NCBI GenBank assembly: GCA_948579355.1
Contig: CAPAOV010000018.1
Location: 1 to 60,423, forward strand
Direction: 5' to 3'
DNA: 60,423 nt
Origin: an uncultured Eubacterium sp.
Lineage (GTDB): Bacteria > Bacillota > Clostridia > Lachnospirales > Lachnospiraceae
Shown here: in pieces, positions 43,137 through 52,142 of the stretch
How positions within the stretch are numbered: position 1 is the stretch's first letter
Layout: each line of letters starts with the position of its first letter
The notes under the pieces: model-generated
Seen by the model: only the letters and a program-made list of their open reading frames with translations
The model's database searches: none
What the model was told of the DNA's origin: nothing
Position numbers and translations under genes: made by a program

Positions 43137-43385
43137 TTAATCCAGCCAGCTTGTACAAAGAACAACGGAAAGTACAATAAATACTGCCGCCAATACTCTT
43201 GTCACTTTAATCATCATTCCCTGAGAAGAGCGTCCTTTGTTCTTTGACCAATAGGTGTCTGCTGCGCCGCCGATAGCACCCAGTCCAGATGTTTTACCTT
43301 CCTGCATCAGCACCACAATGATAAGCGCAATACACACAACAATATATAAAATCGTTGCAATCAGTTTTAACGTTGACATACCCAT
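43137..43385 (-). CDS. secG: Preprotein translocase subunit SecG
   Basis: 82 residues. Two membrane helices (about 8-25 and 60-78) around the conserved cytoplasmic loop VLMQEGKTSGLGAIGGAADT, the SecG signature. GGAGG nine bases before the ATG at 43385. Part of the SecYEG channel. Five bp after ftsZ. Confidence 0.93.
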   Translation of the reverse strand: MGMSTLKLIATILYIVVCIALIIVVLMQEGKTSGLGAIGGAADTYWSKNKGRSSQGMMIKVTRVLAAVFIVLSVVLCTSWLD

Positions 43386-43389
43386 TTCA

Positions 43390-44655
43390 TTAGTCCTCCT
43401 GTTTCTTATTCGTTAGGAAAGTAGGAATTTTAATGTCGTCCATACTTTCTCTGTTATTCGCAGCAGATGTTCTGCCGCTGTTCGGCGTCACATGTGCAAT
43501 TCCACGGTTCACCACCGGTGGCTCCTCCTGAAGAGTGTTGCGGGACGGAGCCGGTTTTGATGTGGAAGCAGGCGCCTTTGACTGACTGTTAAAGCCATCT
43601 AAAAAACTCAACCCGCTCCTCTGCTTTGTGCGGTTACCATTCAGAAAACTACCTCTGCCAGCCCCTAGCTGGGAGCTGAATGAGCTGCCGGCCGAGGCAT
43701 CACTCTCTTTTAAGCCGGTTGCAATGACGGTAATTTTAACGGTATCCGTGCAGCTTTCATCATACATGGCACCAAAGATTACATTCGCTTCATCCGATGC
43801 CAGTTCGCGCACATATGTAGCAGCTTCGTCCGCCTCAAACATGCTGACGTCACCGGAAAAGTTAATAATCACATGTGTTGCACCATCAATGGAAGTTTCC
43901 AGCAACGGACTGTTGATGGCCTCTTTGACGGCGTCAATACATTTCTCATCTCCGTATCCCTCTCCAATACCGATATGAGCGATTCCTTTGTCTTTCATAA
44001 CCGTGTTGACATCCGCAAAATCAAGATTAATCACGGCCGGTGTATTTATCAAATCGGTAATTCCCTGTACACCCTGCTGCAATACCTCGTCAGCTTTGCG
44101 GAGTGCTTCCGGCATCGTCGTCCGCCGGTCACAAATAGCAAGTAATTTATCATTAGGGATAACAATCAATGTATCCACACTCTCTTTTAATTTGTCAATC
44201 CCGCTCAGGGCATTGTTCATACGGACTTTACCCTCAAACTTGAACGGTTTTGTCACAATACCAACAGTCAGTTTGCCCATATCTTTTGCAATCTGCGCCA
44301 CAACCGGAGCTGCTCCGGTTCCGGTTCCACCGCCCATGCCGCATGTCACGAATACCATATCGGCATCTTTTACAATCTCTGCCAGTTCTTCGCGGTTTTC
44401 TTCCGCCGCCTTTTCTCCAATCTCAGGTTTTGCTCCGGCGCCCAGACCTTTTGTCAGTTTTTCACCGATTTGCAGGCACTCGGGAGCTTTACATCTTTTC
44501 AAAATCTGCTTGTCCGTATTGACGCAAGCAAAATTAACGCCCTTAATTCCCTCATCTATCATTCGGTTGACAGCATTGTTGCCGGCCCCACCAACACCGA
44601 TTACCAGTATATTAGCCTGATCAACATCTGCTTCACTCGTCATAATTTCTAACAC
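43390..44655 (-). CDS. ftsZ: Cell division protein FtsZ
   Basis: 421 residues from the GTG at 44655 (GGAGG seven bases before it). The frame runs up to 44700, but the GTG has the signal and suits the family. Tubulin-like GTPase that forms the division ring: IGVGGAGNNAVNRM, the tubulin signature GMGGGTGTGAAPVVAQ, NLDFADVNTVMKDKGIAHIG, then a variable Ser/Pro-rich linker and the C-terminal binding tail DDIKIPTFLTNKKQ. Own promoter, no ftsA beside it. Confidence 0.97.
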   Translation of the reverse strand: MLEIMTSEADVDQANILVIGVGGAGNNAVNRMIDEGIKGVNFACVNTDKQILKRCKAPECLQIGEKLTKGLGAGAKPEIGEKAAEENREELAEIVKDADMVFVTCGMGGGTGTGAAPVVAQIAKDMGKLTVGIVTKPFKFEGKVRMNNALSGIDKLKESVDTLIVIPNDKLLAICDRRTTMPEALRKADEVLQQGVQGITDLINTPAVINLDFADVNTVMKDKGIAHIGIGEGYGDEKCIDAVKEAINSPLLETSIDGATHVIINFSGDVSMFEADEAATYVRELASDEANVIFGAMYDESCTDTVKITVIATGLKESDASAGSSFSSQLGAGRGSFLNGNRTKQRSGLSFLDGFNSQSKAPASTSKPAPSRNTLQEEPPVVNRGIAHVTPNSGRTSAANNRESMDDIKIPTFLTNKKQED

Positions 44656-44708
44656 TATGGTTCCTCCTTCTATCATGAATAGAAACTTATGCACAGTCAC
44701 ATAATTAT

Positions 44709-44737
44709 ATAATACTTTTTTTTGAAAAAATAATCAA
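44709..44737 (-). promoter_or_regulatory. Sigma-A promoter of ftsZ
   Basis: Minus strand: TTGATT (44732-44737), 17-bp spacer, TATTAT (44709-44714), leaving about a 45-nt leader. Confidence 0.65.
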
Positions 44738-44768
44738 GTACTAATTTCGAAAATTGTCTTTCTTCTAT

Positions 44769-45491
44769 TTACTTGGGCGTTTTTAATATGATATCTCCCC
44801 CCACCTGATGATTCCTCAAATCAAATGTGCCCTCCTGATTTTCTTTCTTTGAATTATTCTCCAAAACACTGGACAATGCCGAAATCTCCTCATCATAATT
44901 ATCCTTTTTTCCAAGAAGTACCCGTATTTTCCCAATTGTCAAAATCGCATTGTCGTTCTCATCAAACTGTACTTTATCCCACTGAATCTTGTAGTGCTGA
45001 AACAGATTCGCCAGATTCATAATCTGTGTCAGCAGCTCCTCATCTTCCATCTGTACTTTCTCATATAGCGTAAATGTCGTCAGATTTTTCGTCTCAAACA
45101 AGGGAATATTGGCAGCCGCACGCTTCGTACTCTGTAGTACCATCCCGTCTTTGTCAAAATAAATGTATTGATTGCTGTAGGCAATGCCCGCCACAATCGT
45201 TTTTTCATATAATTTAATATGAATTTCATTCATATTCGGATAACTCACCTCATACTCGCGGACAAAGGGCAGATTTGGCGTGAGCGAACACTTATCCAGC
45301 AGCCAAAAACTCAGAACATTTCTCTGCAAAATATTACTTTGGAAACGCTCTGCCATATCTGTCTGACTATAATAAGTATTCCCCTCAATCGTAACCCGCT
45401 TCACCCGAAAAAAGAAAATGCAAAATAGCAAAACAAGCAAAAAGCCGATTATCACCCATAGTTTTTTATGTCTCTTCCTTGGTTCTTCCAT
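44769..45491 (-). CDS. ftsQ: Cell division protein FtsQ/DivIB
   Basis: 240 residues. A basic N-terminus (MEEPRKRHKKLWVIIGFLLV) leads into one membrane helix (about 10-28), then the POTRA domain (FFRVKRVTIEGNTYYSQTDM) and the beta domain (PNMNEIHIKLYEKTIVAGI). Links the septal synthases to the division ring. TGAGGAT before the start; two bp after murA. Confidence 0.88.
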   Translation of the reverse strand: MEEPRKRHKKLWVIIGFLLVLLFCIFFFRVKRVTIEGNTYYSQTDMAERFQSNILQRNVLSFWLLDKCSLTPNLPFVREYEVSYPNMNEIHIKLYEKTIVAGIAYSNQYIYFDKDGMVLQSTKRAAANIPLFETKNLTTFTLYEKVQMEDEELLTQIMNLANLFQHYKIQWDKVQFDENDNAILTIGKIRVLLGKKDNYDEEISALSSVLENNSKKENQEGTFDLRNHQVGGDIILKTPK

Positions 45492-45493
45492 TT

Positions 45494-46747
45494 CTAATCC
45501 TCATTTCTTTTCACACAAAATCCGATTTGAATCATATTTTCAACAATTGCCTCATATCCCCGGTAAATGTAATGTTCCTTATGAATATGACTGACTCCCT
45601 CCGCCATTGCCGCCGCAATAAGCAGCGCCGCACCGCTTCTCAAATCCGTTGCTGATACGTCGGCGCCATGTAAAAGAGTCACTCCTGTCACCTGTGCGCG
45701 ATTGCTTACATAATCAATATTCGCCCCCATCTGCTGCAATTGGCTGACGACGCGGAAACGATTCTCAAATACCATCTCTTCCACATTGCTGACCCCATGC
45801 GCTTTTGACAGTACCGCCAGAAGCAACGACTGCCCGTCGGTAGGATATTCCGGATAAGGCCCTGTGCGGATATAGCGTATCGGACGGACGCTTCCCGTCT
45901 GCTTTACCGTGATGTGCTCGTTCCAAACTGAGCACTGGCAGCCCAATTTATCCAAAATCCACAATTCCTTGTTCAGGTATTGGGGAGAAATCTGAAAAGA
46001 AACTTCCCCGCCGCATCCGGCAACCATCATGGCATAAGTTAAAAAAGCGATTCTGTCTTCACTGAGTTTCCATGACACCCCATTTAACTTAGAAACTCCC
46101 TGAACGTGAATACATGTTGTTCCCTCTCCCTCGATTTTCGCTCCCATACGGCGCAGGAAGCAAACCAGTTCCACAATTTCCGGCTCACGGGCCGCATTAT
46201 ACAACGTCGTATCCCCCTCTGCCAGAGAAGCCGCCAGTATTGTATTTTCCGTGGCGCCTACGCTCGGAAACGGCAGCCGGATATCGCAGCCGCGCAGCCT
46301 GCCGTCGCAATGGCAGACAAGCCGCTCCTGTTCTTCCTCAATCGTTACTCCCATGGCCCGAAATGCCTGTAGATGAAAATCAATAGGCCTCTTTCCTATC
46401 GAACACCCTCCAGGATATGCAATTGTCACCTGTCCAAAGCGTGCCAAACAAGCTCCCATAAGCAAAACGGAAGCACGGATATCCCGTACTTTGTCCTGAC
46501 AGATTTCCACTTTACCTACTCCGCTTGCATCTATGCTTAAACGTTGTTCTTCGTATGTGATTACTCCCCCAAGCGCTTCTATCACTTCCCACATAGCCCG
46601 CACATCGGATATATCGGGACATCCCTCAATGGATGTGCCGTCTTCTGTCAGAAGAGAAGCCGCCATAAGAGGCAGGACGGAATTTTTGGAGCCTTGTATC
46701 TTCAGTATGCCGGAAGCATGACTTCCACCATTTACTTCAATTGCCAT
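45494..46747 (-). CDS. murA: UDP-N-acetylglucosamine 1-carboxyvinyltransferase
   Basis: 417 residues from the ATG at 46747 (a TTG lies one codon upstream). First committed step of peptidoglycan synthesis: PEP plus UDP-GlcNAc. Substrate-binding GSKNSVLPLMAASLL, and the catalytic loop AYPGGCSIGKRPIDFHLQ, whose Cys falls at position 115 exactly as in the E. coli enzyme (the fosfomycin target). GTENTILAAS-like GATENTILAASLAEG and the late RSGAALLIAAAMAEGVSHI follow. Lies between ftsW and ftsQ, where many relatives carry murG. Confidence 0.96.
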   Translation of the reverse strand: MAIEVNGGSHASGILKIQGSKNSVLPLMAASLLTEDGTSIEGCPDISDVRAMWEVIEALGGVITYEEQRLSIDASGVGKVEICQDKVRDIRASVLLMGACLARFGQVTIAYPGGCSIGKRPIDFHLQAFRAMGVTIEEEQERLVCHCDGRLRGCDIRLPFPSVGATENTILAASLAEGDTTLYNAAREPEIVELVCFLRRMGAKIEGEGTTCIHVQGVSKLNGVSWKLSEDRIAFLTYAMMVAGCGGEVSFQISPQYLNKELWILDKLGCQCSVWNEHITVKQTGSVRPIRYIRTGPYPEYPTDGQSLLLAVLSKAHGVSNVEEMVFENRFRVVSQLQQMGANIDYVSNRAQVTGVTLLHGADVSATDLRSGAALLIAAAMAEGVSHIHKEHYIYRGYEAIVENMIQIGFCVKRNED

Positions 46748-46797
46748 CAAGTCACCAAAAGATATGTTTTCAACCTCATTGTATGCGTTCCGGCGCG

Positions 46798-47934
46798 CTA
46801 TGTGCTTTTACATTTTGTAGAAATCCCCAGAACCAGCCCCATTTCCGCCATCAATATCATAATTGAGGTTCCACCATAACTGATAAAGGGCAATGGAATA
46901 CCTGTAGATGGCATGGAATTAGTAACTACCGCAATATTAATGACAACCTGAGCCGCAATATGTATCATAACGCCGGTACATATCAAGCCGGAAAACAAAT
47001 CCGGCGCCGTCATGGCTGATGTCAAAATACGCCACATGAGAAGAACAAACATGATAATAACAATTCCTGCCCCTACCATTCCCAATTCTTCACATATAAT
47101 AGAAAATATCATATCATTGTGCGACTCCGGAATGAAGCCGAGTTTCTGCATACTGTCTCCCAGACCGGTCCCGAAAATGCCGCCGGAAGCAATGGCATAC
47201 AATCCTTGTAAAACCTGATATCCTTTTGGATTCGTCTCCACATTCCGCCAAATATCAATTCGGTCAGAGCGGAACGCATCGCCAAACATTATGTACAGGC
47301 CGATGAGCATGACGCCAAAAAGAAAGACGGCGACATACCACCACTTTTTCTTCGCCGAGACAAAACACATGCCAAACCAGATAATGAAAATTACAATCGC
47401 CGTACTCAGGTTTTCCAAAGCAACCAGAATAGCCAAAAAACCGACCGGCAGTAATACCCGTATAATACCTATTAGCTTACTCATATCCCGCGGCCGCTTT
47501 TGTATGAAGTAGGCGGTAATTAAAATCACGACAATTTTCGTAAATTCGGAGGGTTGGAGCGAAATCGGCCCGATATACAACCATCGTTTGGCACCATTTA
47601 ACTCTTTACCGACAAAAAGCACGGCTATCTGCAGGGCGACGGCTGTCAAATACAACGCCGTTATGAACTTGAGCCGGAACAATGGCAGACGTTTTAAGTA
47701 GACGCGATAATCAATTTTGGCAACAATAAACATCGCACATACGCCGGCCAGAACACCGATTGCCTGCTTTTTCAGAAAAAACGCCGAATCCCCGTGTTTT
47801 AATTGGGAAGTATAAGAACTGGCGCTGTAAATCATCAGCAGTCCGAAGCCAATCAGACATAATGTTATTAACAAAAGACTGTAGTCAAACGAACCCGTCT
47901 CTGCTTTCCTGACTTTTCTTCTTCGTTCTTCCAC
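46798..47934 (-). CDS. ftsW: SEDS family peptidoglycan polymerase FtsW
   Basis: 378 residues, GTG start at 47934 after GGGGGG. About ten membrane helices. SEDS motifs: LQPSEFTKIVVILITAYF, NLSTAIVIFIIWFGM, GIFGTGLGDSMQKLGFIPES with the conserved catalytic Asp nearby, and IPLPFISYGGTSIMILMAEM near the end. Polymerises glycan strands at the septum together with a class B PBP. SpoVE, used in sporulation, is the same family and cannot be excluded, but the dcw position favours FtsW. Confidence 0.93.
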   Translation of the reverse strand: MEERRRKVRKAETGSFDYSLLLITLCLIGFGLLMIYSASSYTSQLKHGDSAFFLKKQAIGVLAGVCAMFIVAKIDYRVYLKRLPLFRLKFITALYLTAVALQIAVLFVGKELNGAKRWLYIGPISLQPSEFTKIVVILITAYFIQKRPRDMSKLIGIIRVLLPVGFLAILVALENLSTAIVIFIIWFGMCFVSAKKKWWYVAVFLFGVMLIGLYIMFGDAFRSDRIDIWRNVETNPKGYQVLQGLYAIASGGIFGTGLGDSMQKLGFIPESHNDMIFSIICEELGMVGAGIVIIMFVLLMWRILTSAMTAPDLFSGLICTGVMIHIAAQVVINIAVVTNSMPSTGIPLPFISYGGTSIMILMAEMGLVLGISTKCKST

Positions 47935-47957
47935 AGAATCCCCCCTGACTGTTACTG

Positions 47958-49286
47958 TTATAGACGATGCACATAATCTTTAAACATATTTCCTCTCTGT
48001 TCATAGGAAGCAAACATATCCCAGCTGGCGCACGCCGGTGACAAAAGCACGGCGTCTCCGGCTTCTGCCAATTCGGCAGCCCGCGTTACCGCTTCCTGCA
48101 GGCTGTCGGTAAATTCATAGGCACGGAACCCCTGACGGTCTGCCGCGCGGGCGATTTTTTCTGCCGTCTCCCCCAAAAGGATGAGAGATTTTACTTTTCC
48201 GTCAAAATGAGCAATCCAGTCATCAAACTCCGAATCTTTATCATAGCCGCCGCCAATCAGTATCGTAGGACGCACCATGGATTGTATTGCCTTAATAGCA
48301 GCATCCGGATTTGTCCCTTTCGAATCGTTATAATAGTCGACACCGGCAACACTTTTTACAAATTCAAGCCGATGTTCCACCGCTCGGAAATTTTTTACAA
48401 CCTCTATAATTAAATCCATCGGCGCCCCGAGTCTGCGCGTAATCAAAATTGCCGCCATGATATTCTCACAGTTATGGTCTCCCGGTATGTTGCTCTCCGA
48501 CATATTCATTAAAACTTCTCCGGTCATACCATCGACAATATCATGGTTTTCATTTTGGTATAAACCGTTTTCAATTTTCCTCCTGCTGCTGAAAAATTCT
48601 ACCTCACAAGGGAGCGCCGCCGCCCGTTCCCGCAGCACTTCGTCTTCGTAATTGAGTACGCATAAATCGCTTTTCGTCTGATTCTCCGCAATTCGGAATT
48701 TTGTATCAATATAGCACTCCATCGTCTTGTGGCGGTTCAAATGGTCGGGGGTAATGTTTAAAATGGCGCTGACTTTCGGCCGGAACGTGTCGATTGTTTC
48801 CAATTGGAAACTGCTGATTTCCGCTACCGTAAAAGACGATTCTGTCGTCTGTTCCACCTCTTTTGTATAAGGACTGCCGATATTACCGACAACGAACGTC
48901 TGCTCCCGATACGCTTTCATAATTTCTCCCACCAAGGTCGTCGTCGTTGTCTTTCCATTCGTACCCGTGATGGCGGCAACCGTGCCTTTTTCATTGAGAA
49001 ACGCCAATTCGATTTCGCCTATTATCGGTATCTGATGCTGTTTTAACTTTTCGGCCGGCGGGATATCCAACGGGACTCCCGGACTGAAAACAGCAAGCAA
49101 TAATGTATCCAGTACATCATCGGGAATATCCCCCAGATAGACGGGAACCTTGTATTCACTCGTATCCAAATCTTCCCTGCCGTCATACAGACAGACGTGC
49201 GCTTGCATCTTCTCCAACAGCTCAAAAGCTGCCATACCGCTCTTGCCGAGCCCGACTACCATTACCTTTTTATTCTCTACTGTCAT
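47958..49286 (-). CDS. murD: UDP-N-acetylmuramoylalanine--D-glutamate ligase
   Basis: 442 residues. Adds D-Glu to UDP-MurNAc-L-Ala. N-terminal nucleotide-binding VMVVGLGKSGMAAFELLEKM, ATP loop AAITGTNGKTTTTTLVGEI, then LNITPDHLNRHKTMECYIDT, and the C-terminal NDSKGTNPDAAIKAIQSM, LLSPACASWDMFASYEQRGN. Between mraY and ftsW. The other Mur ligases (murC, murE, murF) are not in this window. Confidence 0.96.
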   Translation of the reverse strand: MTVENKKVMVVGLGKSGMAAFELLEKMQAHVCLYDGREDLDTSEYKVPVYLGDIPDDVLDTLLLAVFSPGVPLDIPPAEKLKQHQIPIIGEIELAFLNEKGTVAAITGTNGKTTTTTLVGEIMKAYREQTFVVGNIGSPYTKEVEQTTESSFTVAEISSFQLETIDTFRPKVSAILNITPDHLNRHKTMECYIDTKFRIAENQTKSDLCVLNYEDEVLRERAAALPCEVEFFSSRRKIENGLYQNENHDIVDGMTGEVLMNMSESNIPGDHNCENIMAAILITRRLGAPMDLIIEVVKNFRAVEHRLEFVKSVAGVDYYNDSKGTNPDAAIKAIQSMVRPTILIGGGYDKDSEFDDWIAHFDGKVKSLILLGETAEKIARAADRQGFRAYEFTDSLQEAVTRAAELAEAGDAVLLSPACASWDMFASYEQRGNMFKDYVHRL

Positions 49287-49313
49287 TTCCTGCCTATCCT
49301 TTCCACGGTATTT

Positions 49314-50282
49314 CTATAACGCCATAATTCCAACCAGACATAATAGCGCTGTTATAATACTGAATGCCGCTACTACCTGCGTCTCGGAATATCCGCATAA
49401 TTCAAAATGATGATGTATCGGCGCCATCTTAAAAATTCTCTTTCCATGTGTGAGTTTGAAGTACCCTACCTGCAGGATTACGGAAATTACTTCTACCAGA
49501 TATATTAATCCGACAATAACAATAAATAGCGGCATATGAAGAATAAGAGCTATCGCAGCCACAAATCCTCCCAGAGCGAGCGAACCGGTATCCCCCATAA
49601 ATACTCGGGCCGGATATGTGTTAAAGAGAAGAAATCCCAATAAACTTCCCACTACCGCTCCGGTAATCGGCGTCATTTCCGGATTCACGGTGAGCGATAC
49701 AATCGTGAAAAACGTCGCCACGATAACCGTGACGCCGGACGCCAGACCGTCCAGACCATCCGTAAAATTCACACCATTAACCGTTCCCAGTACGACAATA
49801 AAAACAAAAATAACAAAAAGCCACGGCGGCATGACAAAGCCAATACCGTCCACGAATGGTATTTTTATGGAAGTGTCTAACCCTGCCACCTGAAAATAGT
49901 AATAGATAAATACCCCTGTGACGATAAATTGCAAAGTCATTTTCTGCGAGGGGGTCAGTCCGAGCGAACGTTTCTTTACTACTTTTATATAGTCATCCAA
50001 AAAACCAATCAGACCAAATCCCAATGTCATAAACAACACGGGAATAATCTCTTTATACCGCCCCACATAAATTAGGGAAGTAAGTAAAATGCTTGCCAGA
50101 ATAACCAGACCACCCATCGTCGGGGTACCGGTCTTTTTCAAATGTGATTCCGGGCCGTCTTCCCTCTCCGTCTGTCCAAATTTCAATTTTCGCAAAAAAG
50201 GAATCAAAATCGGGCAGAAAATGACGCTAATCAAAAACGAAATAATGACAGGCATCAACACGCTAATACTCAAATTCTCCAT
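49314..50282 (-). CDS. mraY: Phospho-N-acetylmuramoyl-pentapeptide-transferase
   Basis: 322 residues, ten membrane helices. Makes lipid I on the inner face of the membrane. Motifs: GTPTMGGLVILASI, FLDDYIKVVKKRSLGL (Asp-Asp pair binding magnesium), VNFTDGLDGLASGVT, and MAPIHHHFELCGYSETQVV. AGAGGTGT precedes the start. Sits between the second transpeptidase and murD. Confidence 0.96.
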   Translation of the reverse strand: MENLSISVLMPVIISFLISVIFCPILIPFLRKLKFGQTEREDGPESHLKKTGTPTMGGLVILASILLTSLIYVGRYKEIIPVLFMTLGFGLIGFLDDYIKVVKKRSLGLTPSQKMTLQFIVTGVFIYYYFQVAGLDTSIKIPFVDGIGFVMPPWLFVIFVFIVVLGTVNGVNFTDGLDGLASGVTVIVATFFTIVSLTVNPEMTPITGAVVGSLLGFLLFNTYPARVFMGDTGSLALGGFVAAIALILHMPLFIVIVGLIYLVEVISVILQVGYFKLTHGKRIFKMAPIHHHFELCGYSETQVVAAFSIITALLCLVGIMAL

Positions 50283-50365
50283 TCTTTACACCTCTTCTTA
50301 TCTTATTAAGTACGTTTACGCACGTGTCTATTTTATACTATTACGAACTCTATCGCAAGTCTTTC

Positions 50366-52126
50366 TTAGTTCCCGCACAAATACGGCAGCAAATTGCTAA
50401 ACAGCGTTGAGATGCCGGGCGCCGCTACCGTTCCCCCATAATACAGACCCTGTGGTTCATCAATGCGTATCAAAGCTATCACTTGCGGATTATCGACAGG
50501 TGCAAAACCGATTGTAGAAGCAATATATTTCCCGTTTCCACGAGGAAGTTTCTGACTGGTACCCGTCTTGGCCCCTACGGCATATCCGGCAACTCCGGCA
50601 TTTTTTCCGGTTCCCTCAGAAACTACTTTGCCGAGCGCCTCGCGTATCAAATCCGATGTTTCTTTTGTAACAACCTGTTCCCCCTCTTCATAGGAAAAGC
50701 GCTTCATCTGCGTGCCGTCGGCGCTCACGGCGCTCACGGCAAAATGCGGCGTAATGCTCTTGCCACCATTAATCATTGTCGATGCGCAAGTCAACAGGCG
50801 AATCGGTGAAATCTGAAACGATTGCCCGAATGACATCGTCGCTAATTCCACTGCTTTTACATTACTCTGTTTATGAATAATGGTTCCTGCCTCTCCCGGC
50901 ACGTCAACCCCCGTGCGGTTCATCAGTCCGAACTTCTTCATTTGCTTATAAAAATCCGCAACGCCGACTCTGGCCCCTACTTCGATAAAGACCGGATTGC
51001 AGGAATTCATAATTCCCTCCAAAAACGATTCACTGCCGTGTCCTGTCGTTTTATGACAGCGAATGCGCCTGTCTTCAACCATCTTATACCCCGGACAGTG
51101 AAAACGGTCTGTCATCTTTACAACACCTTTTTCCAACGCTGCCGCCGTCGTCAGTATTTTAAAGGTAGACCCCGGCTCATAGGTGTCCGAAACACACGGA
51201 TTTCTCCACATGGCATTGCGCTTCTCCGTCTTCTGCTTTGCCGTCAGGCCCGTCATATCCTCCGGCAGCGCATAGGGGTCGTTTAGATTAAATTCCGGCG
51301 CGCAGGCCATGGCGTATATCTCCCCGTTTTGCGGATTCATTACGATAATGTCAACGCTTTTTGCCTGCTTTTTCTTTAACAATGTATTGGCCACCTGGTC
51401 GGTATATTCCATAATAGTTAAATCCAGACTTGTTCGCAAAGTCCAGCCGCCAATCGGCTCGATTCTGGATTCAGCTCCGTTTTCAATCTCCGTTCCGTTC
51501 GCGGTTGTCATTGTGAGGATGGAGCCGTCCAGTCCTTTGAGATATTTTTCATACGTGACCTCAAGCCCGATAATCCCCTGATTATCGCTGCCCGTAAATC
51601 CTAATACTTTCGAGGCCAGCGTATCATACTGATATTCCCTTTTATAATCTTCATCTACGGTAACGCCCGCCAATTTATAATTGCGTATGCGGTCCGACGT
51701 TTCTTTCTCCACATTAGATTTGATTTTTTCTCTCGAAGAAACTTTTTTTACTTTCTTGCGAACCTCTTCCTCTTCTAAATCAAGCTCCCTGCTCAACAGA
51801 GAAATCACTTTTTCCGGTTCTTTTATCTGACTATGTATGACGGAAATCGTCGATACCGAGCGGTTCCCCGCCAGTAAAATGCCATTGCGGTCCTGAATCT
51901 TCCCCCGCTCCGCTTTAATACGCCGCTCGCGCTCATGCAATTCTTTTGCCTGTATCCCATAATAATCCGCACGGAAGAACATGAGATACCCCAGTCTCAC
52001 ATACATCACGCTCAGTACAAGAAAAAATGCGAAAAATACCAGCCCCATTGACTGACGCTGGTATGTCCTGTGCCGGTTTAACATCTTACGCCTCACATAC
52101 CCATCATCCATATAGTCTATTGCCAA
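50366..52126 (-). CDS. Class B penicillin-binding protein (transpeptidase), second of two
   Basis: 586 residues if it starts with TTG at 52126; ATG at 52111 is an alternative and neither has a strong site. One membrane helix (about 26-48), the pedestal domain (60-235), and the transpeptidase domain: SxxK Ser320-Lys323 in EPGSTFKILT, SxN 375-377 (SCN), KTG 520-522. No PASTA domain. Forms peptide cross-links at the septum or in the cortex. It follows another class B PBP by 16 bp; one of the pair is probably FtsI-like and the other SpoVD-like, but the sequence does not say which. Confidence 0.9.
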   Translation of the reverse strand: MAIDYMDDGYVRRKMLNRHRTYQRQSMGLVFFAFFLVLSVMYVRLGYLMFFRADYYGIQAKELHERERRIKAERGKIQDRNGILLAGNRSVSTISVIHSQIKEPEKVISLLSRELDLEEEEVRKKVKKVSSREKIKSNVEKETSDRIRNYKLAGVTVDEDYKREYQYDTLASKVLGFTGSDNQGIIGLEVTYEKYLKGLDGSILTMTTANGTEIENGAESRIEPIGGWTLRTSLDLTIMEYTDQVANTLLKKKQAKSVDIIVMNPQNGEIYAMACAPEFNLNDPYALPEDMTGLTAKQKTEKRNAMWRNPCVSDTYEPGSTFKILTTAAALEKGVVKMTDRFHCPGYKMVEDRRIRCHKTTGHGSESFLEGIMNSCNPVFIEVGARVGVADFYKQMKKFGLMNRTGVDVPGEAGTIIHKQSNVKAVELATMSFGQSFQISPIRLLTCASTMINGGKSITPHFAVSAVSADGTQMKRFSYEEGEQVVTKETSDLIREALGKVVSEGTGKNAGVAGYAVGAKTGTSQKLPRGNGKYIASTIGFAPVDNPQVIALIRIDEPQGLYYGGTVAAPGISTLFSNLLPYLCGN

Positions 52127-52142
52127 TCTCTAAAAGATATGC

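Noticed and set aside
43988..44620. 210-codon open frame on the plus strand opposite ftsZ
   Set aside because: Shadow of the ftsZ coding sequence; composition dominated by Ser/Pro/Ala as expected for the complement of a GC-rich-third-position gene.
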